In this document: positions 37,601-45,768 of the stretch, one piece after another | Position numbering within the stretch: the first letter of the stretch is position 1 | Layout of the letters: each line of letters starts with the position of its first letter | Assembly (NCBI GenBank): GCA_900316505.1 | Contig: ONDH01000012.1 | Location: forward strand, 1 to 64,000 | Reading direction: 5' to 3' | From: an uncultured Prevotellaceae bacterium | GTDB taxonomy: Bacteria; Bacteroidota; Bacteroidia; Bacteroidales; Bacteroidaceae | Length of the DNA stretch: 64,000 bases | Made by a program: the position numbers and the translations under genes | The notes under the pieces: generated by a model | What the model saw: only the letters and a program-made list of their open reading frames with translations | What the model was told of the DNA's origin: nothing | The model's database searches: none

Positions 37601-38511
37601 AAGACAGCATTTTCAACCAAGACCGTGAGGACGAGGAACTGCGTACTTTGGTCGACAACATCAATGTGCTGTACGTGGCGTTCACGCGCGCGAAACATAA
37701 TCTTATCATCCTGACTGGACATAAGATAGGAGAAAAGAAAGCTGATGACGACATCAACGATGTACAGTCTCTTCTCATCAAGGCGTTGCCCGAGAATATG
37801 GAACAGGCAGACATTGAAGGAGTCATCACCTGCTTCCGAGACGGAGCTATCGTTCCGACCTCCTGTGAGAAAAAGAAACAGGAACGGAACGTGATGGAAT
37901 GTGAGTATGAGCCTTTGCATGTTTCCTTCCATTCCTACCCTCCTCCCACAGAGTTCAAACAGAGCTACGGATCCGACATGTTCATCAAGAAGGATTCACT
38001 CAATCCCCACACGCAACGGCATACGGAAAGAATACGGCTCATCAGCCTTGGTAACCTCTATCACAATATCTTCCAACACCTCCACACTTTGGAGGATGTG
38101 CCGCACGCCATTCAACTGCTGAAATCCAGAGGATGTTTCGGCACACTGCTGGAGGCACAAGAGGCACAAAAGAGGGTGACCGATTTGATTGAAGACATCA
38201 CACCCCAACATCCTGAATGGTTTTCAGATAAATGGCAAGTGCTCAACGAACGCGCCATCCTCTTTCTCGAAAACCAAACACCCAACACCAAACGTCCTGA
38301 CCGAGTCGTCGTATGCGACCATCAAGCCATCATCATTGACTATAAGACGGCACAGGGTGTCGTAAAACAAAATGCGGACGGTGCCTTTGTCGCCCCTCGC
38401 GAGAATCGGCAACAGATAGAAGACTACAAAAAGTTGCTGAAACAGATTGGCTACACCAGCATCCGAGCTTACTTGTGGTACATTCTTGACGAACTCGTCA
38501 TACCTGTATAA
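34669..38511 (+). CDS. Fusion of 5-formyl-THF cyclo-ligase and AddA-type helicase-nuclease
   Basis: A 1280-aa single frame with two unrelated enzymes. Residues 1 to about 182 are 5-formyltetrahydrofolate cyclo-ligase: QELRKLIRERKKQ, then PGMAFTPEGDRLGRGKGYYDR (folate/ATP site) and PTEPHDKRVDEVI at its usual end. From about 187 an AddA/UvrD-like helicase begins: IYKSSAGSGKTFT (Walker A about 190-197), IMIDEFQDTSTLQW (motif II near 597), GVRIMTIHKSKGLEFHSVI (near 920). A RecB-type nuclease end has RPDRVVV and IIDYKTA (near 1223). Start is GTG, just after a repeat. An internal GTG at 35215 after AAAGAGGAG could start the helicase separately. AddB lies two genes downstream. Confidence 0.9.
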   Translation: MTKQELRKLIRERKKQHSTEELKSFSREIASALLERIESMKQCHIILLYHSLPDEVCTHDIITFLVASGRKVLLPTVVGDTLQLHEYVNDQLMDVSTTFGIQESQGPVFTDYSKIDLAVIPGMAFTPEGDRLGRGKGYYDRLIPLLSCPLVGLAFPFQMVDSIPTEPHDKRVDEVIVGKKEEVFKPLRIYKSSAGSGKTFTLAVEYIALLAINPMEYQNILAVTFTNKATAEMKQRILGTLYGIANGLEGANDYVKSILNNLHARLTMPLYGEEPYRSTILSIDGNVLRQRAKEALSNIVHDYSRFRIETIDSFFQGIVRELANELELSTNLKVELDETEVLSDAVDRIIETLRENSSEFKTIVDFIEEEIRANRSWQVNETVKEFGRNIFKENYLIHSEEIRKRITDIGEIYKYRTIIHQGLEEEKEAVMEMGRRLLAAYDDVGMTEKDGSSAIVTFMEKVGDYRITEPTNNSRGTFSDSIEAYTEEVGKWFKKSSKNRDVLEAKVKTTLMPMLEETFNLHAKYVRHLHSVTAIGQHLYSLMLLNQISQMVKLLNEENNRFLLSETANFLRNVINNQDIPFIYEKTGASIKHIMIDEFQDTSTLQWSNFKPLIMNSLAMDGSCLIVGDVKQSIYRFRNSDWQILNNIEKDKDLAAYIGDIPAIYNFRSSKRVVEFNNKIFENATKLLQHDCPALSVAYNKLKQKTKKLGDKGYVKVENIDYHQMDKTPPPEIWEKGTLKDYHEATLQRIQLSVKELMDNGVDANDITILVRVNREVPLICDYFNAHQDVLQVKVVSDDAFRLDASPAIVVIIDALRVLSAQDEALYLMTLEHHYGKPIPPLFGKEARKELKFKALTEQVEEIYRIFQLNQFKNQDAYLLFFNDIVDHFCEENLTDLDTFLKAWDDKLCEKTIPNGASDGVRIMTIHKSKGLEFHSVIIPFYSWSITPKENVVMWCIPEEAPYNQMPLLPICVGKAKKDSIFNQDREDEELRTLVDNINVLYVAFTRAKHNLIILTGHKIGEKKADDDINDVQSLLIKALPENMEQADIEGVITCFRDGAIVPTSCEKKKQERNVMECEYEPLHVSFHSYPPPTEFKQSYGSDMFIKKDSLNPHTQRHTERIRLISLGNLYHNIFQHLHTLEDVPHAIQLLKSRGCFGTLLEAQEAQKRVTDLIEDITPQHPEWFSDKWQVLNERAILFLENQTPNTKRPDRVVVCDHQAIIIDYKTAQGVVKQNADGAFVAPRENRQQIEDYKKLLKQIGYTSIRAYLWYILDELVIPV

Positions 38512-38548
38512 ACTTTTTTATTAACACCTATTTATAGAAAGACTGATT

Positions 38549-40138
38549 ATGAAAAGAAGAAAAAGATGCCTGAGGAGCATAGTCTTTGTGATGACAATGA
38601 CCACCTGCATGCTCTGCTCCACAAGCGCAACAGCCCAGTTTGGTGGCTTCAACATGAATTTTGGCAATTTCAACATGGGAGACATGTTTCCAAAAGTGAA
38701 ACATACAAAGATGGATCATTTGGCATCCAATCTACCCGTCATCAACATCACCACCGACACACCGCCAAATGCCCAAGAGAAAGTGACAGCAAGGATGAAG
38801 ATGGAGGGATATGACGGATATATCGGCATCAAACTTCGTGGCAACAGTTCGTTGGCGTTCAATCAGAAGAAATACACTATCGAAACACGCAACGAAGAGG
38901 GAAAGGAGTTGAAGGTAAGCCTTTTAGGCATGCCTGCCGGTAGCGATTGGGTATTGCTGTGCCCCTATAACGACGTTTCCATGCTGAGAGACCCACTCGC
39001 TTTCCATCTCTGGCGCGAAATGGGACATTGGGGACCACGCACCCAGATGGTGGAAGTGTTGATGGATGGTGAATATATCGGCATCTACATCCTTACCGAA
39101 GCCATCAAACGTGGAGTTGACAGGGTGAATATCGACAAAATACGTAAAATCGACACTGAGGGTGCCAACATGACTGGTGGCTACCTCTTGCGCATCGATA
39201 CTTACAATGAAGATGATGCCACCTTCTCGTCGAAAGTTCCAGGTATCGGCGAAGGCATCATGACCAGCCAAATCACGTGGACTTGCCTCTATCCCAAAAA
39301 GAAAGCTTTGCAGCCCGAACAGTTTGCATACATCCAGCAATACATTGAGGAGACGGAAAAGGTCATCCAATCTGAGGACTTTGCCGACCCCCAAGAGGGT
39401 TATGCGAAATACATCGACGTGTCATCGTTTGTCGATTACTTCATCCATACAGAACTGAGCCTGAATGCAGATGGTTTTAAGCGTAGTGCCTATTTCTATA
39501 AAGAACGGCAAAACGAGGATGGTACTGGAGGAAAACTTTTTGCAGGACCAGTGTGGGATTACAACTTGGCATACGGGAACTGCAACTTCTGCAATGCCAA
39601 CAAAATCGATGCGTGGTGTTTCGAAGGTGGCAATACACAACCCACTCCTGCCATGTGGCAGCGACTTTTGCAAGACCCCGCTTTCCGTAAGGCTGTAAAG
39701 GTGCGCTATCAGTCTCTGCGAAAGACCATCTTAAGCAATAAAGCCATCAACGAATACATCGACAATCATGTCAAATTGGTGGCACAAGCGAAAGACAGAC
39801 ACTTCAAGGAATACCCCGAACTGCTTGTCAGCGAAGAGCAGAAGGCACAGCAACATCAATCCAATAACCAAGGAGGATTCGGTGGTATGTTCGGTGGATT
39901 CGGTGGCGGAGGAGGATTCGGTGGCGGCGATGCCATCTCTTGGTTTGCAGCCTATCGGGTTAGTTCTTATGAAGAGGAAATCAATGTGTTGAAACAATGG
40001 CTGGCTGATCGTCTCGATTTTCTTGACAAAAATATTGCCCGATTCGATAAGGATTTCGAACCTCACATCCAACCACTGAAAGAAATCAAGCCACAATTTA
40101 ATGGCGGTTTCGGAGGATTCCCTTTCCCTGGCATGTAA
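38549..40138 (+). CDS. Exported CotH-kinase family protein
   Basis: A 529-aa protein with a signal peptide (CMLCSTSATAQ). The CotH kinase-like domain (about 60-390) has IKLRGNSSLAFNQKKYTIE, WVLLCPYNDVSMLRDPLAF, DGEYIGIYILTEAIKRGVDRV, and the metal-site region FAGPVWDYNLAYGN. Gly/Phe-rich low-complexity stretches (FGGMFGGFGGGGGFGGG and near the C-terminus) flank helical segments. CotH proteins phosphorylate other proteins in spore coats; the role in Bacteroidota is unknown. It lies on the same strand between addA and addB, with repeats separating it from addB. Confidence 0.88.
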   Translation: MKRRKRCLRSIVFVMTMTTCMLCSTSATAQFGGFNMNFGNFNMGDMFPKVKHTKMDHLASNLPVINITTDTPPNAQEKVTARMKMEGYDGYIGIKLRGNSSLAFNQKKYTIETRNEEGKELKVSLLGMPAGSDWVLLCPYNDVSMLRDPLAFHLWREMGHWGPRTQMVEVLMDGEYIGIYILTEAIKRGVDRVNIDKIRKIDTEGANMTGGYLLRIDTYNEDDATFSSKVPGIGEGIMTSQITWTCLYPKKKALQPEQFAYIQQYIEETEKVIQSEDFADPQEGYAKYIDVSSFVDYFIHTELSLNADGFKRSAYFYKERQNEDGTGGKLFAGPVWDYNLAYGNCNFCNANKIDAWCFEGGNTQPTPAMWQRLLQDPAFRKAVKVRYQSLRKTILSNKAINEYIDNHVKLVAQAKDRHFKEYPELLVSEEQKAQQHQSNNQGGFGGMFGGFGGGGGFGGGDAISWFAAYRVSSYEEEINVLKQWLADRLDFLDKNIARFDKDFEPHIQPLKEIKPQFNGGFGGFPFPGM

Positions 40139-40167
40139 GAAAATGCGCTTCGCAAAATGAAAATTGG

Positions 40168-40318
40168 AATTACTCAACTTTCGGTAGTTATCGCTACGCT
40201 CGAAGTAATCGAAGTTAAAGGAGTTAAAGCATTTAAATTTCTGAAGTTATCACTGCGCTCGAAGTAATCGAAGTTAAAGGAGTTAACGACGATACCTGCC
40301 AGAGAGAAAACCATCAGA
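40168..40318. repeat. Rearranged copy of the 162-bp element
   Basis: It begins TTACTCAACTTTCGG and then contains the internal block GTTATCGCTACGCTCGAAG-type sequence twice in tandem (about 40189-40230 and 40244-40290), followed by CGACGATACCTGCC. It suggests recombination within or between copies. Confidence 0.65.
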
Positions 40319-40320
40319 TA

Positions 40321-40418
40321 AATGTACGATGTACGATGAGTTTGTCAACTGTCAATTGTCAACTCTCAACTCTAATCTCTAAACTCTAAACCCTAATCTC
40401 TCAGTCCTCAACCCTCAT
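40321..40418 (+). repeat. Fourteen-unit heptanucleotide array ending in the addB start codon
   Basis: 98 bp in one phase: AATGTAC, GATGTAC, GATGAGT, TTGTCAA, CTGTCAA, TTGTCAA, CTCTCAA, CTCTAAT, CTCTAAA, CTCTAAA, CCCTAAT, CTCTCAG, TCCTCAA, CCCTCAT. The addB ATG (40417) begins in the last unit. Confidence 0.88.
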
Positions 40419-43400
40419 GACCACGTTTCTTAAACTTGTAGCTGATGACCTCTATGATAAGATGGAGGGCAACTTTCAGGACACAACAATTATTTTCCCC
40501 AATAAACGTGCGAGTCTGTTTCTCAACAACTATTTGTGGGAGAAAAGACAGCTGACGGCTGGTGATGGGAATTTGGCCATGTGGGCTCCCGACTACACCA
40601 CCATCAGCGAACTGTTCGCTTCCTTGTCTGAACACACGATTGGTGACCCTATTGCATTGGTGGTGACCTTGTGGGAAGTCTATCAAGCGAAGATGAAGCC
40701 CACAAAATCGCTCGACCAACTCTACTCTCTGATGGAGACGATGCTGAGCGATTTTCAAGACATCGACAACAACATGGTGGAACCTGACAAACTGTTCCTG
40801 AACATTGCCGAGTGGAAGGATATGACCGATTTCTCTTTTTTGGACAAGGAACAAAGAGATGCCATTGAACATTTCTTCGGTTCTTTTTTCGATAAGCACC
40901 AGCCCTCTGCCCTCAAACTTCATTTCAAATCCTTATGGAACTCGCTGACTGAGATTTACGAAGACTATCGGCATGCGCTGCTGACAGCTGAGGGGGATGC
41001 GATGGTGTATGAGGGTATGCTGAAACGCTGTGTCATCGAAGCATTGACAGGTAAGGATGAGGAGGTGAGAAAACGGACAGACAGGAGACTGACTTCGAAG
41101 ACTTATGTGATGGTGGGCTTCAACGTGCTCAATAAGACTGAAATGGAGCTGTTCCGCTACCTGAAGCTTAACCGTGATGTCAAGTTCTATTGGGACTACG
41201 ACGTTGCCTATATGCAGAGACGTCAGGGAAAGGCGGGCTATGAGGCTGGGCAGTTCATTCAGGAGAACATCCAAGTGTTGGGTGACGAGTTCAAGGGGAA
41301 AGACCTGTTCCAGAACATGCGGAAACGGAAGGAAATCACTTTCATCCAATCTCCGACGGATAATGCCCAAGCTCGCTATGTTGACGAATGGAGACGCACG
41401 CATCTGAAAGAGGGTGAACCGCAGATAGAGTCGGCGGTGATTCTCTGCAACGAAAGCCTGCTGCAACCTGTGCTTCACAGTATCGGGCAGGTGCAGTCCA
41501 TCAACGTAACCATGGGCTACCCCCTGATGAACACCCCCGTGTTTTCGTTGGTTCAGACCTTGCTGGAGCTGCAGGTGCATGGGCGCACCTCGTCTGGTGC
41601 GTGGCGATATAAACAGGTGGCTGCAGTGTTGAAACATGCATTTGTTCAGAAACTTGCGGGCAGCGCTTGTGAGGAGAAACTGCGCATGCTTTCGAAGAAG
41701 AACATCGTCTTCCCCAGCACGGAACTGCTGGCTGACAACGACACACTGAGACGCATCTTCACGCCTGCTTCTGGCTTGGGACTGACTGCCTATCTGGCTG
41801 ACATCATTTCGATGGTGGGACATTTTTATCAGGAAACATTTGACGACAAGGACTTCACCTTGCAGATATACAAAGAGAGCCTTTTTGTGGCATACACGGT
41901 GGTGAACCGCATCCACACGCTGCAAGAGGGACAGGGTTCGGGAAGCAAAAGGGCTGCACTGGTTGTAAGTGACGAAACGCTGTCACGGCTCATTCGGCAG
42001 CAAATCAGCCAAGCAAGCATTCCCTTTCATGGTGAACCTGCCATGGGATTGCAAGTGATGGGATTGCTTGAAACACGAAATCTCGACTTCCGCAACGTCA
42101 TCATGCTTTCCGTCAATGAGGGGCAGATGCCTAAAGGCGACAAACGTTCTTCCCTCATCCCATACACCCTCCGTGCCGCCTATGGAATGACCACCATCGA
42201 GCGTGAAGTGAGCCTTTACGCATATTATTACTACCGTCTCCTGCAACGTGCTGAACACATCACCCTGCTCTATAATGTCAGCACGGAAAACGGCAACAAG
42301 GGTGAGATGTCACGTTTCATGCTGCAGACATTGGCAGAAGCCGATGACCTCTTCGGCAAGGGACAGGAAATCAGTCTCCGAGCTTTTACAGCTTCCAGCG
42401 AGACACAGGCGGCAGAACCATACAGTGTGGTGAAGACATCGGAAGTGATGAAGCAATTCCAAACCCGTTTCAGTGGCGAACGCATGCTCTCACCTTCTGC
42501 CATCAACACCTATATGCAGTGCCCCCTCAAATTCTATTTCAACCATGTGATGGGCATACGTCCCGACAAGGAAGTGACCGAAGATGTTGATAAATCCACA
42601 TTCGGCACCATCTTCCACGAATCCATGCGACAACTCTATGAGCCCTATGTGGGCAAACCTTTCACCAGTGCTGACGTATGGGCATTGGCATCAGACGAAT
42701 CGCTGATTGTCCAGAAACTCAACAACGCCTTTTCTGCCTATTACCCTTTACCCCTCAACGGCACACAACTGATCAATCGTCACGTCATCAGGCAGTTCAT
42801 CATCAACCAAATCAAAACAGATGCCAGAATGGCTGACGAATTGGAAACACAGGGCGGATTTTGGCAAATCATCAGTCTGGAGCAGAAATACACCATCCCT
42901 TTACCAACCGTCAACTGTCAACTGTCAACTGTCAACTATAACTTCGGAGGTTACATCGACCGTCTCGATTTGCTCCACACACCTGCATGTGACCGCATAC
43001 GCATTGTCGATTATAAAACCAGCAACAAACCACAGACTGCCAAAACCATCGAAGAACTCTTTGACACACAAAAATGCACCAGCAACTATCACATCATGCA
43101 GACCCTCTGCTACTGCACCATCCTCACCAATCCCCACTGCCATCCCCAAATTGTCAACTCTCAACTGTCAACTGTCAACTGCCACCTCGTCCCCGCCCTC
43201 ATGTACTGCACGAAAGAAGATGAGAAAAACTATTCCGGCATCATCCAGCTCGCTCCTGCTGAGGGTGCCAAGAAAGAAGCGATGGAAGACTTCAAAACTC
43301 AATACGCAGAAGTCTTCAACACACTCATCTACGAGAAAATCAAAGAGATGTTCACCTCCTACGATGAAAATCCCGAACACGGCACTTTTGCCCAATGCAC

Positions 43401-43470
43401 CGACGAACAGAACTGCGCCCACTGCGACTTCCTCGCTTTCTGTCGTCGCCACCCCCAAAAGAGATACTAA
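40417..43470 (+). CDS. addB: AddB-type PD-(D/E)XK nuclease of the double-strand break repair complex
   Basis: A 1017-aa protein. The degenerate helicase-like N-terminal half begins FLKLVADDLYDKMEG and IIFPNKRASLFLNNYL. The C-terminal nuclease has GGYIDRLDLL and RIVDYKTS (near 865). Four cysteines that fit an AddB 4Fe-4S cluster are Cys702 (MQCPLKFYF) and Cys1000, 1003, 1009 near the end (NCAHCDFLAFC). With AddA it resects double-strand ends. Two segments (about 829-840 and 910-922) are read from 7-bp repeats inserted in frame, both within the nuclease domain. Start codon lies in a repeat array. Confidence 0.9.
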   Translation: MTTFLKLVADDLYDKMEGNFQDTTIIFPNKRASLFLNNYLWEKRQLTAGDGNLAMWAPDYTTISELFASLSEHTIGDPIALVVTLWEVYQAKMKPTKSLDQLYSLMETMLSDFQDIDNNMVEPDKLFLNIAEWKDMTDFSFLDKEQRDAIEHFFGSFFDKHQPSALKLHFKSLWNSLTEIYEDYRHALLTAEGDAMVYEGMLKRCVIEALTGKDEEVRKRTDRRLTSKTYVMVGFNVLNKTEMELFRYLKLNRDVKFYWDYDVAYMQRRQGKAGYEAGQFIQENIQVLGDEFKGKDLFQNMRKRKEITFIQSPTDNAQARYVDEWRRTHLKEGEPQIESAVILCNESLLQPVLHSIGQVQSINVTMGYPLMNTPVFSLVQTLLELQVHGRTSSGAWRYKQVAAVLKHAFVQKLAGSACEEKLRMLSKKNIVFPSTELLADNDTLRRIFTPASGLGLTAYLADIISMVGHFYQETFDDKDFTLQIYKESLFVAYTVVNRIHTLQEGQGSGSKRAALVVSDETLSRLIRQQISQASIPFHGEPAMGLQVMGLLETRNLDFRNVIMLSVNEGQMPKGDKRSSLIPYTLRAAYGMTTIEREVSLYAYYYYRLLQRAEHITLLYNVSTENGNKGEMSRFMLQTLAEADDLFGKGQEISLRAFTASSETQAAEPYSVVKTSEVMKQFQTRFSGERMLSPSAINTYMQCPLKFYFNHVMGIRPDKEVTEDVDKSTFGTIFHESMRQLYEPYVGKPFTSADVWALASDESLIVQKLNNAFSAYYPLPLNGTQLINRHVIRQFIINQIKTDARMADELETQGGFWQIISLEQKYTIPLPTVNCQLSTVNYNFGGYIDRLDLLHTPACDRIRIVDYKTSNKPQTAKTIEELFDTQKCTSNYHIMQTLCYCTILTNPHCHPQIVNSQLSTVNCHLVPALMYCTKEDEKNYSGIIQLAPAEGAKKEAMEDFKTQYAEVFNTLIYEKIKEMFTSYDENPEHGTFAQCTDEQNCAHCDFLAFCRRHPQKRY
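42901..42935 (+). repeat. In-frame heptanucleotide array in addB (first)
   Basis: TTACCAA, CCGTCAA and three CTGTCAA units, encoding PTVNCQLSTVN immediately before the conserved GGYIDRLD motif. Confidence 0.85.
43144..43178 (+). repeat. In-frame heptanucleotide array in addB (second)
   Basis: CCCCAAA, TTGTCAA, CTCTCAA, CTGTCAA, CTGTCAA, encoding IVNSQLSTVNC before LVPALMYC. Confidence 0.85.
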
Positions 43471-44385
43471 ATGGAAAAGTTCGAAATTCACATACTCGGT
43501 TGCGGAGCTGCTCTCCCCACTCCCAAACGCCTCAGTTCCTCACAGATTGTAAACATCCGCGAAAAACTCTTCATGCTCGATTGTGCTGAGGGGACACAGA
43601 TGGCATTGCGACGCTCACACCTCAGTTTCTCCCATCTGCAAGCCATCTTCCTCACACATCTGCATGGCGACCATGTGTTCGGACTTATCGGCATGCTCTC
43701 CACCTTCGGATTGCTCGGACGCATACAAGACCTGCACATCTACGGACCACAAGACCTCACACGCATCTTCCAACCACAAATCGACTATTTCTGCGCCGAC
43801 TCCCCCTATAAGATTATCCTCCACGAAATCGACACAAAGACCTCACAGATTCTCTACGAAGACCGTTCCGTCACCATCACCTCTCTTCCTCTTTCCCATC
43901 GTGTTCCATGCTGTGGCTATCTGTTTCAGGAGAAACCCACCCCACGGCACATCCGACGCGACATGATTGACTTTCACCACATCCCCGTTTCTCAAATAAA
44001 CAACATCAAGGCGGGTATGGATTGGATTACCGACGACGGGACCATCATCCCCAATGACCGACTGACCACACCACCCGACCCCGTTCGTTCTTATGCCTAT
44101 TGCACAGACACCACCTATCGCCCCGCATTGGCAAAACTACTTCAGAACATCACATGTCTCTACCACGAAGCAACCTTCGCCCAAGAACATGCCCTCCTTG
44201 CAAAGAAAACCCACCATAGTACAGCTGCACAAGCTGCACAAATTGCACTTGATGCCCATGCCGGAAAACTCATCCTCGGTCATTTCTCCTCACGCTACAA
44301 GTCTGAAGACATCCTTCTTCAAGAGGCACAACAAATCTTTTCCCATACCCTCCTTGCTGAAGATGGTATGAAAATAGAACTATGA
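43471..44385 (+). CDS. rnz: Ribonuclease Z
   Basis: A 304-aa tRNA 3'-processing endonuclease of the metallo-beta-lactamase fold. The zinc motif HLHGDH is at residues 63-68 (THLHGDHVFGL); later ligands lie in LSHRVPCCGY, YCTDTTY, LYHEATF and LGHFSSRY. Length and motif order are typical of the short bacterial RNase Z. It starts at the base after the addB stop codon, so it is likely cotranscribed with addB. Confidence 0.94.
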   Translation: MEKFEIHILGCGAALPTPKRLSSSQIVNIREKLFMLDCAEGTQMALRRSHLSFSHLQAIFLTHLHGDHVFGLIGMLSTFGLLGRIQDLHIYGPQDLTRIFQPQIDYFCADSPYKIILHEIDTKTSQILYEDRSVTITSLPLSHRVPCCGYLFQEKPTPRHIRRDMIDFHHIPVSQINNIKAGMDWITDDGTIIPNDRLTTPPDPVRSYAYCTDTTYRPALAKLLQNITCLYHEATFAQEHALLAKKTHHSTAAQAAQIALDAHAGKLILGHFSSRYKSEDILLQEAQQIFSHTLLAEDGMKIEL

Positions 44386-44412
44386 CCAACTATAACAATT
44401 GTCTTGCACTGT

Positions 44413-45594
44413 TCACCTTAATCGGTTCTTGACATAGTGCCTCTTCACATATATAAAATAAAAGAGGACACCCACAAGATTGACCACAAAGGCAAACCAG
44501 AATGCTGCCGAATAGCCAGTATGGTGAATCGCCATTCCACCAAACACAACACCCAGCCCCATACCGATGTCCCAACACGTCAGTTGGGATGAATTGGCTG
44601 TACCTCGCTTGTTGTTTGGCGCTAAATTGATGAACATCGTCTGCATGCCTGGCCAGATGTGACCATTACCCAATCCGATGATGATGGCGGCACCATAATA
44701 ACCGATTGGATTCTTCAACAAAGCAAACAGCAGATAGCCAAACACACTGATGAGAATGCCATGATTCACATTCTCCACCACCTTACCCTTCCGCAAGGAA
44801 CGGGCACCAATCAGACGCGACAAAATCAAACCCGTACACAACACAGCGAACCAAGCACCCGTACCTGCTGTCATACCTAATTCTTCCTTTCCATAAATGG
44901 CAAGATAAGTGGCAAGCACTCCGTATGACAAGCCCACACACACCATCACCAGTCCTTCACTCCAGCCTTTCACGAGGAAGAAGCGGTCCAAAGAAAGCGG
45001 GTCTTTGTTCGGCACAATCTCCTTAGTGGGAAAATGCACCGTTGCATTGATGGCAAGTCCGACACCTGCTGCACACAAGGCAATCAAGAAGATGATATTG
45101 TAATCACCAATGGAATCATAAATGATCAATCCCACCGTAGGCGCCATGCTGGTGGCTAGGTTGTTCGACAAACCATAATACCCTATACCCTCTGCCCTTC
45201 TTGATGATGGCAATACATCTATCGCACTCGTGCTGTTCGCCACAGTGACCGCTCCCATCGGTGCTCCATGTGCCGTTCTGATGATGGCAAAGAGTGTCAT
45301 TGTGCCTGCAACCAGATACCCTGCAAACAAGGCGAAGAACAGGAAATAGCACGTCAGCAACACCACTTTCCGCGAGAAACTGTCCACCAGATAACCCGCA
45401 ATAGGACGTGCCAAAAGAGCTGTCAGAGTATAACCCGACAGTACAAACCCAATCGTGTCCTTATCAGCTTGATAAGTTTCACTCAGATATAGCGGAAGCA
45501 AGGGTGTGACCACCATGAATGAGAAGAATATCATGAAGTTGGCACACCATACTTTCACGTAATTTGCATTCCAAAGTCGCTCTGTTTCTGTCAT
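44413..45594 (-). CDS. Major facilitator superfamily transporter
   Basis: A 393-aa protein with about 12 membrane helices. Motif A-like sequences follow helix 2 (GFVLSGYTLTALLARPIAGYL, DSFSRKVVLL) and SRLIGARSLRKGK follows in the second half. It resembles drug or sugar efflux MFS proteins (AraJ/SetA-like), but no substrate can be assigned. It is a single gene convergent with rnz. A minus-strand TACCTTTG box lies at 45603-45610, nine bases upstream of the start codon, so the leader would be very short. Confidence 0.85.
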   Translation of the reverse strand: MTETERLWNANYVKVWCANFMIFFSFMVVTPLLPLYLSETYQADKDTIGFVLSGYTLTALLARPIAGYLVDSFSRKVVLLTCYFLFFALFAGYLVAGTMTLFAIIRTAHGAPMGAVTVANSTSAIDVLPSSRRAEGIGYYGLSNNLATSMAPTVGLIIYDSIGDYNIIFLIALCAAGVGLAINATVHFPTKEIVPNKDPLSLDRFFLVKGWSEGLVMVCVGLSYGVLATYLAIYGKEELGMTAGTGAWFAVLCTGLILSRLIGARSLRKGKVVENVNHGILISVFGYLLFALLKNPIGYYGAAIIIGLGNGHIWPGMQTMFINLAPNNKRGTANSSQLTCWDIGMGLGVVFGGMAIHHTGYSAAFWFAFVVNLVGVLFYFIYVKRHYVKNRLR

Positions 45595-45616
45595 AACGAG
45601 TACAAAGGTAGCGAAG

Positions 45617-45726
45617 AATTAGGAGTGAGGAGTGAGAATTTAGGAAATATTTGCTATTCGGAGTGTTTTTTTACTGAGATAGTAACAATTCCTCATTCCT
45701 CATTCCTCATTAATAATTAATAATTC
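45617..45726. repeat. Two heptanucleotide arrays between divergent genes
   Basis: First: AATTAGG, AGTGAGG, AGTGAGA, ATTTAGG (45617-45644). Second: ACAATTC, CTCATTC, CTCATTC, CTCATTA, ATAATTA, ATAATTC (45685-45726), ending one base before the -7 box of the next gene, so the array occupies the -33 position. Confidence 0.8.
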
Positions 45727-45727
45727 G

Positions 45728-45735
45728 TACCTTTG
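45728..45735 (+). promoter_or_regulatory. -7 box of the short-repeat protein gene
   Basis: TACCTTTG is a perfect -7 element. No TTTG is found at the -33 distance because a repeat array occupies that position. A strong Shine-Dalgarno AAGGAGG follows at 45755-45761, rare in this window. Confidence 0.6.
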
Positions 45736-45768
45736 CCACACAAAACCTATCAAAAAGGAGGTCTGTTT

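Noticed and set aside
34669..38511. Treating the fusion as two separate annotated genes
   Set aside because: The frame has no stop between the domains, so a single CDS is what the sequence shows; separate initiation is noted as an option.
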